This document shows positions 10,966-19,440 of a stretch of DNA of 64,000 nucleotides, in pieces. Source of the DNA: Devosia sp. (GTDB lineage Bacteria > Pseudomonadota > Alphaproteobacteria > Rhizobiales > Devosiaceae). The translations under genes were made by a program, and so were the position numbers. Position 1 is the first letter of the stretch. Each line of letters opens with the position of its first letter. The stretch lies in NCBI RefSeq assembly GCF_025809055.1, contig NZ_CP075529.1, forward strand, positions 2,715,501 to 2,779,500, in the 5' to 3' direction. The notes below the pieces were generated by a model that searched no databases, had not been told where the DNA came from, and saw nothing but the letters and a program-made list of their open reading frames with translations.

Positions 10966-13881
10966 CTAGCGGCTCGCCCACTCCAATAGGCTCGCCAGGC
11001 TCACGAAGGGCAGGCCGGCATGTTCGGTCAGCCCTGAGGCGCAGGTCGATACGGTGGAAACCCCCAGCGTGCAATCGGCGGGAATGTCGCCGCTGACGCG
11101 CCGTGTGGCATGGGCATTGAGTTCGGGCACGAACAGGCCCTTGTCTCCGGCATAACCGCAGCAGGTGATCGAGGACAGTACCGCGACCCGCTCGGCACAG
11201 GCTGCAGCAATGGCTTCGGTCATCGGCTGTTCGGCCAGGCGCTGGGCCGAGCAATTGTGGTGCACGGCCACGACCGGCAGTTTCTGCGTCAGGGTGAGCC
11301 TGGGCAGGACCTGGTTGAGGAGGAAATGCGGGGAATCCGCCACAACGGCGTCGCCCGGAAATTCCTTGAGGTGCTTGGCACAGGTCGACGCATCGGTCAC
11401 CACTGGCAACTGCCCGGCATGGCTGAGGGCGGAGAGTTCCGCCTTGAGGGCGCCACCCACCGCGCTCGCCTGTTCGGGAAAGCCCTTGGACTGGAACGGC
11501 TGGCCGCAACATTGCCCGGTCAGTCCCTCGGGGATGATCACGTCAAACCCGGCGCGCTCCAGCAGCGCGACCATGGCATCGGGCGTCGACAGTAGGCCGT
11601 GTTCCGTCTTGGGCGCGCCGAACATGCGGCTCGGGCAGGCGGGAAAATAGACGACGCCCGGGCGTCCGCTCTGGGCGATGGGAACCGGAAATCCGGTCCG
11701 CCTCGGATCCTGGCGATTATCGCGCGGCCTGGGCGCGCCGGCACCGTGATGCAGGGCTCGTGACACGCGCGGGATGCGCTTGCCGGTCAGTCGCCGTGCC
11801 GTGTCGGTCATCGCCTCGACCGCCGGGGCGGGAATGATGTTGCGCGCCGCGTCGGCGACAGCCACGCCGCCGCGCATCATGGTCTCGACTGCGCCGCGAT
11901 GGTCGGCCGCAAAGCGGGCGATGGCATGAGCTGTGTTGCCGCGCCGGCGGGCCCGCTCCCCCATGATCATCGTGCCGGTCTCGATGCCGACCGGGCAGCG
12001 TAGCGAGCAGAGATTGCAGGCCGCGCAGGTATCCATGCCGGCATATTGGAAATCCGCCTCAAACCGGGCTAGCCGGTCGGGGTCTTCGCCCGAAGCCCGC
12101 ATCCGCGCCCGTTCCCGGGTGACGGCAATGCGTTGGCGCGGCGTCAGCGTCATGTGGTGGCTGGGGCAGGCCGGTTCGCAGAACCCGCATTCGATGCACA
12201 GGTCCACCAGCTCGTCGGCCAGCGGCATGACCTTGAGATTTTTGACATGCACCTTGGCGTCGTCATTGAGCAGGACGCCGGGATTGAGAAGGTTCTCGGG
12301 ATCGAAAATGGCCTTGATCCGGCGCATAATCTGATAGGCCTTGGCGCCCCATTCGGCCTCGACAAAGGCGGCGATGGCCCGGCCCGTGCCGTGTTCGGCC
12401 TTCAGCGAGCCGCCATAACGCACCGAGACAAGGTCCGAGAGCGCCCGGGAAAACGCGTCGAATTTCTCGGCCGTACCCGGCAGGGAGAAATCGTCGCTCA
12501 TCTGGAAATGCAGGTTGCCGGCCAGGGCGTGCCCGAAAATGATCGCGTCATGATAGCCGTGGTCATCGAGCAATTGGCGCATATCGACCACGAAAGCCGC
12601 AAGCTGCTCGATCGGCGCCGCCACGTCCTCGGTCAGCATGGCCGTACCCTTGGGCCGGGCAGCCCCGCCCGAGGCGAAAAAGCCCTTGCGAATGTCCCAC
12701 AGGGCGTGGTTGCGCTGCGCGTCGGTGGAAAAATCGATATGGGTGGCGCCGTGCCGCGCCAGGAGCTCGATCGCCTTGTGCGTTTCGCTGTCCAGTGTGG
12801 CCGCATCGGGGGCGGTCACGTCGATCAGCACGGCCGGCGAGGTATCGGTGAGCCAGGGCAGAAGGGGCGCCATGGGAGCCAGGTGTTCCACCGTCGCCAG
12901 CGCCCGTCGCTCGATATATTCGGCCGCCGTGACCCCGGTGGTCACCTGGATGCCGCCATTGGCCATTTCGATGATGGCCCGGCCCGCCGATTGCGGATCT
13001 GGGAAAGGCACCAGGGCGGTGGCCTTGTGCGGGTGCTCGGGGACAGTGTTGTAGGTCACCTCGGAGACGAAACCGAGAGTGCCTTCCGAGCCGACCATGA
13101 GGTGAATGAGGATATCGAGCGGGTCGTGATAGTCGACCAGCGCATTGAGCGAATATCCCACCGTGTTCTTGATGCGGTATTTCTTGCGGATCAGCGCAAC
13201 GAGGTCTGCATCGGCCATGACCTCATGATGCAGGCGGTGCAGTTCGGCCAGCATTGGACCATGGCTGCCGCGAAAGGCATCCCGGCTCGCCGCATCGCCC
13301 GAATCGAGCATGGTGCCGTCGGCCAGAACGATCCGCAGCCGCGCCATGGTGTGATAGGTGTTCTGCGCCACCCCGCAGCACATGCCCGACGAATTGTTGT
13401 TGACCACACCGCCGATCTTGCAGGTGGCCTGGCTGGCCGGATCGGGCCCGATCTTTCGGTCGAACGGTTTGAGGGCCTTGTTGGCTTCGGCAACGATGAT
13501 GGCGGGGCCCAGCGTGATCTGTTCGGCGCCCTCGACTATGTCGAGCTTGCGCCAGCCATCGCCCAAGACAGCCAGCACCCCGTCGGTAACGGCCTGTCCG
13601 GAGAGCGAGGTGCCGGCCGCCCGGAAGGTGACGGGCAGGCCCTCGGCGCGCGCGGCCGTGAAGACGGCACGCACCTCATCTTCGGAATTGACGAAGACCA
13701 CCACCGCCGGGATCAGCCGGTAGGAACTGGCATCCCCGCTCCAGGCATAGGTCATCAGCGGGTCGGTATGGATCGCCCCGCGCACCTGCCCTTTGAGGCG
13801 CTTGGCGACGCGTTCACCGGCGGCGAGGCGGTCTGGGCTTGGGGCGTGGGGCTGCTGGGAAAAGTCTTGGGCGTGCTGCAT
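10966..13881 (-). CDS. FAD-linked, Fe-S oxidase, D-lactate dehydrogenase type
   Basis: Large membrane-peripheral flavoprotein of 971 aa that fuses a GlcD/Dld2-like half to a GlpC-like half. An FAD_binding_4 domain (about 45-190, with TFRAAGTSLSGQ) is followed by an FAD-oxidase C domain (about 225-505). Two 4Fe-4S motifs come next, CIECGFCEPACP near 560 and CAACNLCSLRCP near 620. Two cysteine-rich CCG modules follow (CCGQPFQS near 789, CCGYAGDKG near 907). Such fusions oxidise D-lactate or related 2-hydroxy acids to 2-keto acids with electrons to quinone. It lies 17 bp downstream of a LysR gene on the same strand, probably co-transcribed. The substrate is inferred. Confidence 0.88.
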   Translation of the reverse strand: MQHAQDFSQQPHAPSPDRLAAGERVAKRLKGQVRGAIHTDPLMTYAWSGDASSYRLIPAVVVFVNSEDEVRAVFTAARAEGLPVTFRAAGTSLSGQAVTDGVLAVLGDGWRKLDIVEGAEQITLGPAIIVAEANKALKPFDRKIGPDPASQATCKIGGVVNNNSSGMCCGVAQNTYHTMARLRIVLADGTMLDSGDAASRDAFRGSHGPMLAELHRLHHEVMADADLVALIRKKYRIKNTVGYSLNALVDYHDPLDILIHLMVGSEGTLGFVSEVTYNTVPEHPHKATALVPFPDPQSAGRAIIEMANGGIQVTTGVTAAEYIERRALATVEHLAPMAPLLPWLTDTSPAVLIDVTAPDAATLDSETHKAIELLARHGATHIDFSTDAQRNHALWDIRKGFFASGGAARPKGTAMLTEDVAAPIEQLAAFVVDMRQLLDDHGYHDAIIFGHALAGNLHFQMSDDFSLPGTAEKFDAFSRALSDLVSVRYGGSLKAEHGTGRAIAAFVEAEWGAKAYQIMRRIKAIFDPENLLNPGVLLNDDAKVHVKNLKVMPLADELVDLCIECGFCEPACPSHHMTLTPRQRIAVTRERARMRASGEDPDRLARFEADFQYAGMDTCAACNLCSLRCPVGIETGTMIMGERARRRGNTAHAIARFAADHRGAVETMMRGGVAVADAARNIIPAPAVEAMTDTARRLTGKRIPRVSRALHHGAGAPRPRDNRQDPRRTGFPVPIAQSGRPGVVYFPACPSRMFGAPKTEHGLLSTPDAMVALLERAGFDVIIPEGLTGQCCGQPFQSKGFPEQASAVGGALKAELSALSHAGQLPVVTDASTCAKHLKEFPGDAVVADSPHFLLNQVLPRLTLTQKLPVVAVHHNCSAQRLAEQPMTEAIAAACAERVAVLSSITCCGYAGDKGLFVPELNAHATRRVSGDIPADCTLGVSTVSTCASGLTEHAGLPFVSLASLLEWASR

Positions 13882-13898
13882 CCGTGCAGTCTAACATG

Positions 13899-14876
13899 TT
13901 AGTTCTGGTCCGGGGAGATGGAGTCTGGACCGCCGGAACCGGTTTGCACATTCGCCTGCCAGGGCGGCAGGGCGCCATGACAGGCGCGCGAAATTCGGCC
14001 GATCAGTTCCTCGACCCGCTCCTCGCCGCGCCTTTTCTTGAGCACATAGATGCCGGTGACTGCGCGCCGGGGCTCATCGCGCTGCTGGACTTCGAACAGG
14101 CCGCGACGGGCAAAGTCGTCCCGCATGACATGGGTGTGGACCAGCACGGCGCCTGTCGCCAGCGCATAGTCCACGCAGGCCGCCAGCGAATTGGTTCGGA
14201 AGGCGACATTGGTGCGGTCAAACACCGTTTCCACCCGGGTTCGCCGCCGCGCCGGATCGAAGAACCGTTCATGCCGGCTTTCGGCCAGCGAACTGATGAC
14301 GATGGGGTGGGTGTCGATCTCCGCCAGACCCTGCGGCCCCTGCAACAGGGGATGCCCGTCGCGGACAAAGAACGCATTATAGACGCGGGTCAGGGGAATG
14401 AAATCGGTGCCGATGGCTCCGCTCAACCCGTCGATCTCATGGGCCAGGAACATCGAAATGTCGCCCGACAGCATCTGGTCCATCAGGCGAAGCTGGTTGC
14501 CCAGGCTGATCTGTACCGGCGCGCGCGGAAACTCGCGCTGATAGGCCACCACCATGTCGCGCAGGAACATGGTCCACCACGAATAGCCCGAACCGATGGA
14601 GAGACCGCGCTCGGTGCCCCGTTTCTGGTCGGCGATCGCATTGAGGGTATTGTCGTACAAGCGCTGCATCAGCCGCGCATTCTCATAGAGCGTCTCGCCA
14701 TAGCGCGTGAGTTGCACCCCCCGCGACGAGCGATCGAACAGCGTCGCCCCGACGCTTTGCTCGAGCTTCTGCATGTTGAAGCTCAGGGTTGGCTGGGTGA
14801 TGAACAGGGCGGTTGCCGCGCCGCTGAAGGAGCCGGCATCGGCCACGGCGAGGAACTGGGTCAGCAGCTTGTCCAA
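13899..14876 (-). CDS. LysR-family transcriptional regulator
   Basis: 325-aa regulator with an N-terminal winged helix (LLTQFLAVADAGSFSGAATALFITQPTLSFNM split over residues 4-35) and a LysR substrate-binding domain (about 90-290). I chose TTG 14876 because GGAGG sits 8 nt upstream and the HTH begins immediately. The frame stays open 50 codons upstream but without homology. It is followed at 17 bp by the D-lactate dehydrogenase-type gene and is divergent from operon A (15299), so it could control either or both. Confidence 0.88.
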   Translation of the reverse strand: MDKLLTQFLAVADAGSFSGAATALFITQPTLSFNMQKLEQSVGATLFDRSSRGVQLTRYGETLYENARLMQRLYDNTLNAIADQKRGTERGLSIGSGYSWWTMFLRDMVVAYQREFPRAPVQISLGNQLRLMDQMLSGDISMFLAHEIDGLSGAIGTDFIPLTRVYNAFFVRDGHPLLQGPQGLAEIDTHPIVISSLAESRHERFFDPARRRTRVETVFDRTNVAFRTNSLAACVDYALATGAVLVHTHVMRDDFARRGLFEVQQRDEPRRAVTGIYVLKKRRGEERVEELIGRISRACHGALPPWQANVQTGSGGPDSISPDQN

Positions 14877-14906
14877 GTCAAAATCCTCCGGCGCAGAAAC
14901 TCGACC

Positions 14907-14939
14907 ATAGATTTTTTCTATAATAATCGCGAAATTTCG
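14907..14939. promoter_or_regulatory. AT-rich palindromic sites upstream of the LysR gene
   Basis: ATAGA-N5-TCTAT at 14907-14921 fits the T-N11-A inverted repeat bound by LysR proteins. The palindrome CGAAATTTCG follows at 14930-14939. The AT richness contrasts with the surrounding GC-rich DNA and also suggests the LysR promoter. Binding is inferred. Confidence 0.45.
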
Positions 14940-15073
14940 TAATTTTCCTAGACCTGATTTTGCGCCAGTCTTTGTGAAGACGCAAAACGGGTCCGCAAGG
15001 AGAACGGGTCTTGCCGCGATCGCCACGACGGCACTAGGCTGTCACCGCAAGGGGCGGTTTCGTATGGCGGTCG

Positions 15074-15115
15074 AACTTCCATACAAGTTTGTTGCCGCGA
15101 AGGCATCTTGTATGG
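15074..15115. promoter_or_regulatory. Inverted-repeat operator candidate upstream of operon A
   Basis: CCATACAAG (15079-15087) and CTTGTATGG (15107-15115) form a perfect 9-bp inverted repeat with a 19-bp spacer, about 200 bp upstream of the binding-protein gene. The left site lies in a 15-nt string AACTTCCATACAAGT that recurs exactly upstream of operon B (43932-43946). Confidence 0.6.
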
Positions 15116-15122
15116 TAAGGCC

Positions 15123-15250
15123 GTAACTGGCTGGTTATTACGGATCGGATGTTCCGGTTCAAAAATGAGCAGAACCGGTGTTTGCTGAAGCAAATTCCGG
15201 CGGTTCATGGAGTAACCAGTTAGTGATTTAGCGACGGGGAGGTCGCTAAG
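15123..15250 (+). other. Highly structured leader with alternative stems (switch candidate)
   Basis: Outer stem TAACTGG (15124-15130) / CCAGTTA (15216-15222) encloses CCGGTTC (15154-15160) / GAACCGG (15172-15178) and TTTGC (15181-15185) / GCAAA (15190-15194), a three-way junction. GAACCG at 15172 can instead pair with CGGTTC at 15201-15206, so the two folds exclude each other. An 8-bp hairpin TTAGCGAC/GTCGCTAA (15228-15249) with loop GGGGAG follows. The real Shine-Dalgarno GGGAGGAAAG lies at about 15287-15296. It could be a riboswitch-like leader, or a member of a palindromic repeat family that has landed here. Confidence 0.4.
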
Positions 15251-15298
15251 GACAGAATTCGGTCCCGGTGGGGCCGCACTGATCATGGGAGGAAAGAC

Positions 15299-16585
15299 AT
15301 GACAATTCGACTTGGACGCCGTCAGTTCCTGATGGGCTCTTCTGCACTGCTCGCCGCTGGCGCTGCAGGCATCAATCCGGCCTGGGCCCAGAGCGCCCTG
15401 CGCCTCATCTTCTGGGGTGGTCAGGCCCGTGCCGACCGCACCTATGCCGTCACCGACCTCTATGAAGGCGCTGGCAATCCGGGCATCGAAGGTGAATTCC
15501 TGGCCTGGAACGACTACTGGCCCAAGCTTGCGACCCAGACCGCCGGCGGCACTGCCCCCGACATCATCCAGATGGATTACCGCTACATCGTCGAATATGC
15601 GACGCGTAACGCCATCGCCCCGCTCGACGACTTTGTCGGCGGCGCCCTCAATCTGGGCGAATTCGATGCCGACCAGCTCGAAGGCGGCAAGGTCGACGGC
15701 AAGCTCTATGGTATCTCGCTGGGCGCCAACTCGGTGGCCACCCTCGTCAACAAGGCGGCTTTCGAAGCCATCGGCGAAGCAACCCCGGACAATTCCTGGA
15801 CCTATGCCGATCTCGAACGCCTCGGCGAGGCCTTCAATTCTGCCGGCAACGGCATGAAGGTGTTCTCCGATGGTTCGGGCACCGAACCCATGCTGGACAA
15901 CTGGCTCCGCCAGCGCGGCAAGGCGCTCTATACCGCCGACGGCAAGCTCGGCTTTGATGCCGACGATGCGGTGGAATGGTTCACCATGTGGAACGGCTTC
16001 CGCGACAAGGGCTATATCGTCGATGCCGAAACCCAGGCTCTCGATACCGGCACGCCCGAATCGAGCATGGTCGCGACCAAGAAGGCGGCGATGATGCCGT
16101 CGACCTCCAACCAATTGGTGATCCACCAGTCGATCAATGATGATGAACTGACCATCGCATCCTATCCGCGCATTGCGCCGGGTGTGGGTGGCGGTCACTA
16201 CCGCAAGCCGTCCATGTTCTTCTCGGTGGGTGGTGCTTCGGGCGATCCGGAAGCTGCGGCAGCCTTCATCAACTACTTCGTCACCGATCCGGAAGCGGGC
16301 AAGATCCTCGGCGTCGAGCGCGGCATTCCGTGCAATTCGGCCGTGCGTGAAGCCATCACCCCGACCCTCGACGAGCAGAGCCAGATCGCTCTGAACTTCG
16401 TGGCCAATCTGGGTGATCTCGTGGGCGCCCTGCCCCCGTCGCCGCCGGCCGCAGCTGGTGAAATCGACCTCAACCTGCTCCGCGTCATCAGCCAGGAAGT
16501 GGCCTTTGGTGCCCGTTCCGCTGAAGATGCCGGCAAGGCCTTCGTCGACGACGCAACTGCAATCCTGGCTCGGGCGAACGCATAA
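15299..16585 (+). CDS. ABC sugar-binding protein (SBP_bac_1), Tat-exported, operon A
   Basis: Periplasmic solute receptor of the CUT1 carbohydrate class, 428 aa. The N-terminus carries a Tat motif (GRRQFLMG) and a signal ending in AWA30, so it is probably exported folded. The mature part has the extracellular solute-binding fold with the PDIIQMDY and YGISLGANS regions. It starts operon A and is followed at 3 bp by the permeases. It is clearly paralogous to the binding protein at 42233-43522. The sugar is unknown; the two co-encoded dehydrogenases suggest a polyol, amino sugar or uronate-like compound. The start has a strong GGGAGGAAAG site. Confidence 0.9.
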   Translation: MTIRLGRRQFLMGSSALLAAGAAGINPAWAQSALRLIFWGGQARADRTYAVTDLYEGAGNPGIEGEFLAWNDYWPKLATQTAGGTAPDIIQMDYRYIVEYATRNAIAPLDDFVGGALNLGEFDADQLEGGKVDGKLYGISLGANSVATLVNKAAFEAIGEATPDNSWTYADLERLGEAFNSAGNGMKVFSDGSGTEPMLDNWLRQRGKALYTADGKLGFDADDAVEWFTMWNGFRDKGYIVDAETQALDTGTPESSMVATKKAAMMPSTSNQLVIHQSINDDELTIASYPRIAPGVGGGHYRKPSMFFSVGGASGDPEAAAAFINYFVTDPEAGKILGVERGIPCNSAVREAITPTLDEQSQIALNFVANLGDLVGALPPSPPAAAGEIDLNLLRVISQEVAFGARSAEDAGKAFVDDATAILARANA

Positions 16586-16588
16586 CAA

Positions 16589-17530
16589 ATGACTGTGCAT
16601 GCGGCAGAAGCGGCTCCGCAAGACGCCGCATCAGGCACATCGAAATGGTCGAGGGCGTGGCAAAACCACGCCCCCGGCTATCTCTTCCTGTTGCCTTGGT
16701 TCATCGGGTTTTTCGGCCTCACCATCGGGCCGATCATTTCCTCGCTCTATCTCAGTTTTACTGACTTTGACCTCCTGACCTCGCCGGACTGGGTCGGCCT
16801 GGCCAATTACCAGCGCATGTTCACCAATGACCGCGCTTTCGCCCAGTCCATGCAGGTGACATTCACCTTCGTGCTGTTTTCGGTGCCTCTCAAGCTGGCC
16901 TTCGCGCTGGCCATCGCCATCCTGCTCAATCGGGGCATGAAGGGGCTGCCGCTGTATCGCGCCATGTTCTATCTGCCCAGCCTGCTGGGAGCCTCGGTGG
17001 CCATTGCCATCCTGTGGCGCCAGATCTTTGCCGGCGACGGCCTGGTCAATCAGTTCCTGGCCAATTTCGGCATTGTCGGCCCGAGCTGGATTTCCAATCC
17101 GCGCTATTCGCTGTGGACCCTGATCATCCTGTCGGTCTGGCAGTTTGGTTCGCCCATGATCATCTTCCTGGCCGGCCTGCGCCAGATTCCGCAGGACATG
17201 TATGAGGCTGCCTCTCTCGATGGCGCCAGCAAATGGCGCCAGTTCTGGAAAATCACCCTGCCCCTGCTGACCCCGGTGGTGTTCTTCAACGCCATCATCC
17301 AGACGATCGAGGCCTTCAAGAGCTTTACGCCGGCCTTCATCATCTCCAACGGTACGGGCTCGCCGATCAATTCGACGCTGTTCTACACGCTCTATCTCTA
17401 CAACGAGGCGTTCAGCTATTTCCGCATGGGCTATGCATCGGCCCTGGCCTGGTTCCTGCTGTTCCTGATTGCGTGCTTCACGGCCTTCTCCTTCCTCACC
17501 AGCAAGTATTGGGTGCATTATGACGACTGA
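16589..17530 (+). CDS. CUT1 ABC sugar permease (MalF-like), operon A
   Basis: Inner-membrane permease of 313 aa with about six membrane helices. A cytoplasmic N-terminal extension precedes LPWFIGFFGLTIGPIISSL. The EAA coupling loop is EAASLDGASKWRQFWKITLP at about residues 208-227, which docks the ATPase. It starts 3 bp after the binding protein and overlaps the next permease by 11 bp, so the three genes are translationally linked. Confidence 0.92.
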   Translation: MTVHAAEAAPQDAASGTSKWSRAWQNHAPGYLFLLPWFIGFFGLTIGPIISSLYLSFTDFDLLTSPDWVGLANYQRMFTNDRAFAQSMQVTFTFVLFSVPLKLAFALAIAILLNRGMKGLPLYRAMFYLPSLLGASVAIAILWRQIFAGDGLVNQFLANFGIVGPSWISNPRYSLWTLIILSVWQFGSPMIIFLAGLRQIPQDMYEAASLDGASKWRQFWKITLPLLTPVVFFNAIIQTIEAFKSFTPAFIISNGTGSPINSTLFYTLYLYNEAFSYFRMGYASALAWFLLFLIACFTAFSFLTSKYWVHYDD

Positions 17531-18416
17531 TGCACACAAATTGACCGTTGTGACCGGGTCCGAGAACGACCCGGCCGCCCGCCTGCGCAAGCGCATCTTC
17601 TCTGTGCTGGCTCACGCGGTACTGATCGCCGCCTCGATCCTGATGCTCTATCCCCTGCTCTGGCTGCTGGCGGCATCGTTCAAGCCGGAAAACGAAATCT
17701 TCATGTCCGGCATCTGGCCGAGCCTGAGCTGGGACATCGAATCTTACTTCCGTGGCTGGAACGCCATGCGGGTCAGCTTCTCGGTGTTCTTCATGAACTC
17801 CTTCGTCATTGCCTTCCTCTGCGTGGTGGGCAATCTGATCGCCTGCTCCATGGCGGCCTACGCCTTTGCGCGCCTGCAGTTCAAGGGCCGCAATTTCTGG
17901 TTCGCCATGATGCTGATGACGCTGATGCTGCCCGGCCAGGTGACGCTGATTCCGCAATATGTGCTGTTCCGCGACCTGGGCTGGGTCAACACCATCTTGC
18001 CGCTCGTCGTGCCGAAATTCCTGGCCGTCGACGCCTTCTTCGTCTTCCTCATGGTGCAGTTCTTCCGCGGCATTCCGCGTGAACTCGATGAGGCCGCGAT
18101 GATGGACGGGGCCGGTGCCTGGCGCATCTACTGGAAGATCATGCTGCCCCTGTCCATCCCGGTGCTGGTGACGGCGGCGATCTTTACCTTCATCTGGACC
18201 TGGGACGACTTTTTCGGGCCCCTGATCTATCTCAACCGCATGCAGGACTATACCGTCATGCTGGGCCTGCGGACCTTCGTGGACTCCACTGGCGAAAGTG
18301 ACTTTGGCGGACTGTTCGCCATGAGTGTCCTGTCGATTGTGCCGATCTTTGTCTTCTTCCTTCTGTTCCAGCGCTTGCTCATCGAGGGCATCGCAACCAC
18401 CGGTATGAAACGTTAG
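17520..18416 (+). CDS. CUT1 ABC sugar permease (MalG-like), operon A
   Basis: Second membrane subunit, 298 aa, starting at MTTDAHKLTV inside the 3' end of the preceding gene. It has about six helices and the EAA loop DEAAMMDGAGAWRIYWKIML, and ends in the MalG-like GIATTGMKR tail. The frame extends 17 codons upstream, but that stretch is antiparallel to no homology and lies inside the first permease. The paralogue in operon B (40098-40994) has the same length from its preferred start. Confidence 0.92.
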   Translation: MTTDAHKLTVVTGSENDPAARLRKRIFSVLAHAVLIAASILMLYPLLWLLAASFKPENEIFMSGIWPSLSWDIESYFRGWNAMRVSFSVFFMNSFVIAFLCVVGNLIACSMAAYAFARLQFKGRNFWFAMMLMTLMLPGQVTLIPQYVLFRDLGWVNTILPLVVPKFLAVDAFFVFLMVQFFRGIPRELDEAAMMDGAGAWRIYWKIMLPLSIPVLVTAAIFTFIWTWDDFFGPLIYLNRMQDYTVMLGLRTFVDSTGESDFGGLFAMSVLSIVPIFVFFLLFQRLLIEGIATTGMKR

Positions 18417-18420
18417 CTCT

Positions 18421-19440
18421 ATGTCCGATATCAAGTTTGCCGCCATCGGCATCAACCACGCCCACATCTATGGCCAGGTTGAATGCCTCAAGCGTGCCGG
18501 CGCGCAGTTCGTTGCCTTCCACGCCGTCGAGGATGATCTCGCCAAGACCTTTGGCGAGCGCTTTCCGGAAGCCCGGCGGGTCTCCGATCCAGCGGCGATT
18601 CTGGAAGATGACGCCATCCAGGTCGTCGTCACCGCCGCCATTCCCGGTGACCGGGCCGATATCTGCCTGGCCGCCATGCGGCACGGCAAGGACGTTTTGA
18701 CCGACAAGCCGGGCATGACCACCTTTGCCCAGCTCGAGGAAATCAGAAAAGTCCAGAAGGAAACCGGCCGCATCTTCTCGGTGCTCTATTCGGAGCATTT
18801 CGAGGTTCCGGCTGCCGTTGAGGCCGGCAATCTCATCGCCAAGGGTGCCATCGGGCAGGTGGTCAACACGGTTGGCCTGGGTCCGCACTCGCTCCGCCTG
18901 AACAATCGGCCGGACTGGTTCTTCACCCGCAAGCGCTATGGCGGCATCCTCTGCGATATTGCCAGCCACCAGTTCGAGCAGTTTCTGTTCTTTTCCGGCG
19001 CCATGGATGGCGAAGTGGTTTCCGCCAACGTTGCCAATCGCGGCCATCCCGACCGGCCTGGCCTGCAGGATGTCGGCGATGCCCATGTGCGCACCGCTTC
19101 GTCCTCCGGTTATATCCGCGTCGATTGGTTCACGCCTGAGGGCCTGCCAACCTGGGGCGATGGGCGGCTCACAATTTTGGGCACCGAGGGCTATATCGAG
19201 CTGCGCAAATATGTCGACATCGCCGGCCGGCCCGGCAAGGACCACCTGTTCCTCGTCGACAAGAAAGGCGTCCAGCATTTCGACTGCACCAATGTCGAAC
19301 TGCCGTTCGGCCGTCAATTCCTCGAGGATGTGCGCAATCGTACCGAGACGGCCATGCCCCAGGAGCGGTGCTACAATGCCATGAAGCTGGCCCTCACCGC
19401 CCAGCAGATGGCCGAAGCCGGCACGGAGTGGGCGCAATGA
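18421..19440 (+). CDS. Gfo/Idh/MocA-family oxidoreductase, operon A (first)
   Basis: NAD(P)-dependent sugar or polyol dehydrogenase-like protein of 339 aa. The N-terminal Rossmann fold has an unusual dinucleotide loop, IGINHAHIYG, with Asn-His in place of the second Gly. The EKP-type motif appears as DKPGMTT. The C-terminal GFO_IDH_MocA_C-like region contains CDIASHQFEQFL. It is placed 4 bp after the second permease and overlaps the next dehydrogenase by 4 bp (ATGA), so it probably acts on the imported sugar. The exact substrate is not readable. Confidence 0.85.
   Translation: MSDIKFAAIGINHAHIYGQVECLKRAGAQFVAFHAVEDDLAKTFGERFPEARRVSDPAAILEDDAIQVVVTAAIPGDRADICLAAMRHGKDVLTDKPGMTTFAQLEEIRKVQKETGRIFSVLYSEHFEVPAAVEAGNLIAKGAIGQVVNTVGLGPHSLRLNNRPDWFFTRKRYGGILCDIASHQFEQFLFFSGAMDGEVVSANVANRGHPDRPGLQDVGDAHVRTASSSGYIRVDWFTPEGLPTWGDGRLTILGTEGYIELRKYVDIAGRPGKDHLFLVDKKGVQHFDCTNVELPFGRQFLEDVRNRTETAMPQERCYNAMKLALTAQQMAEAGTEWAQ

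Noticed and set aside
12133..13902. 589-codon open frame antisense to the FAD/Fe-S oxidase
   Set aside because: The oxidase motifs (Cys clusters, FAD loop) are unambiguous on minus; the antisense frame has no family features.
13891..13902. CTAACATGTTAG palindrome between the LysR and oxidase genes
   Set aside because: It overlaps the LysR stop codon and is only 12 bp; no second copy or promoter is seen.
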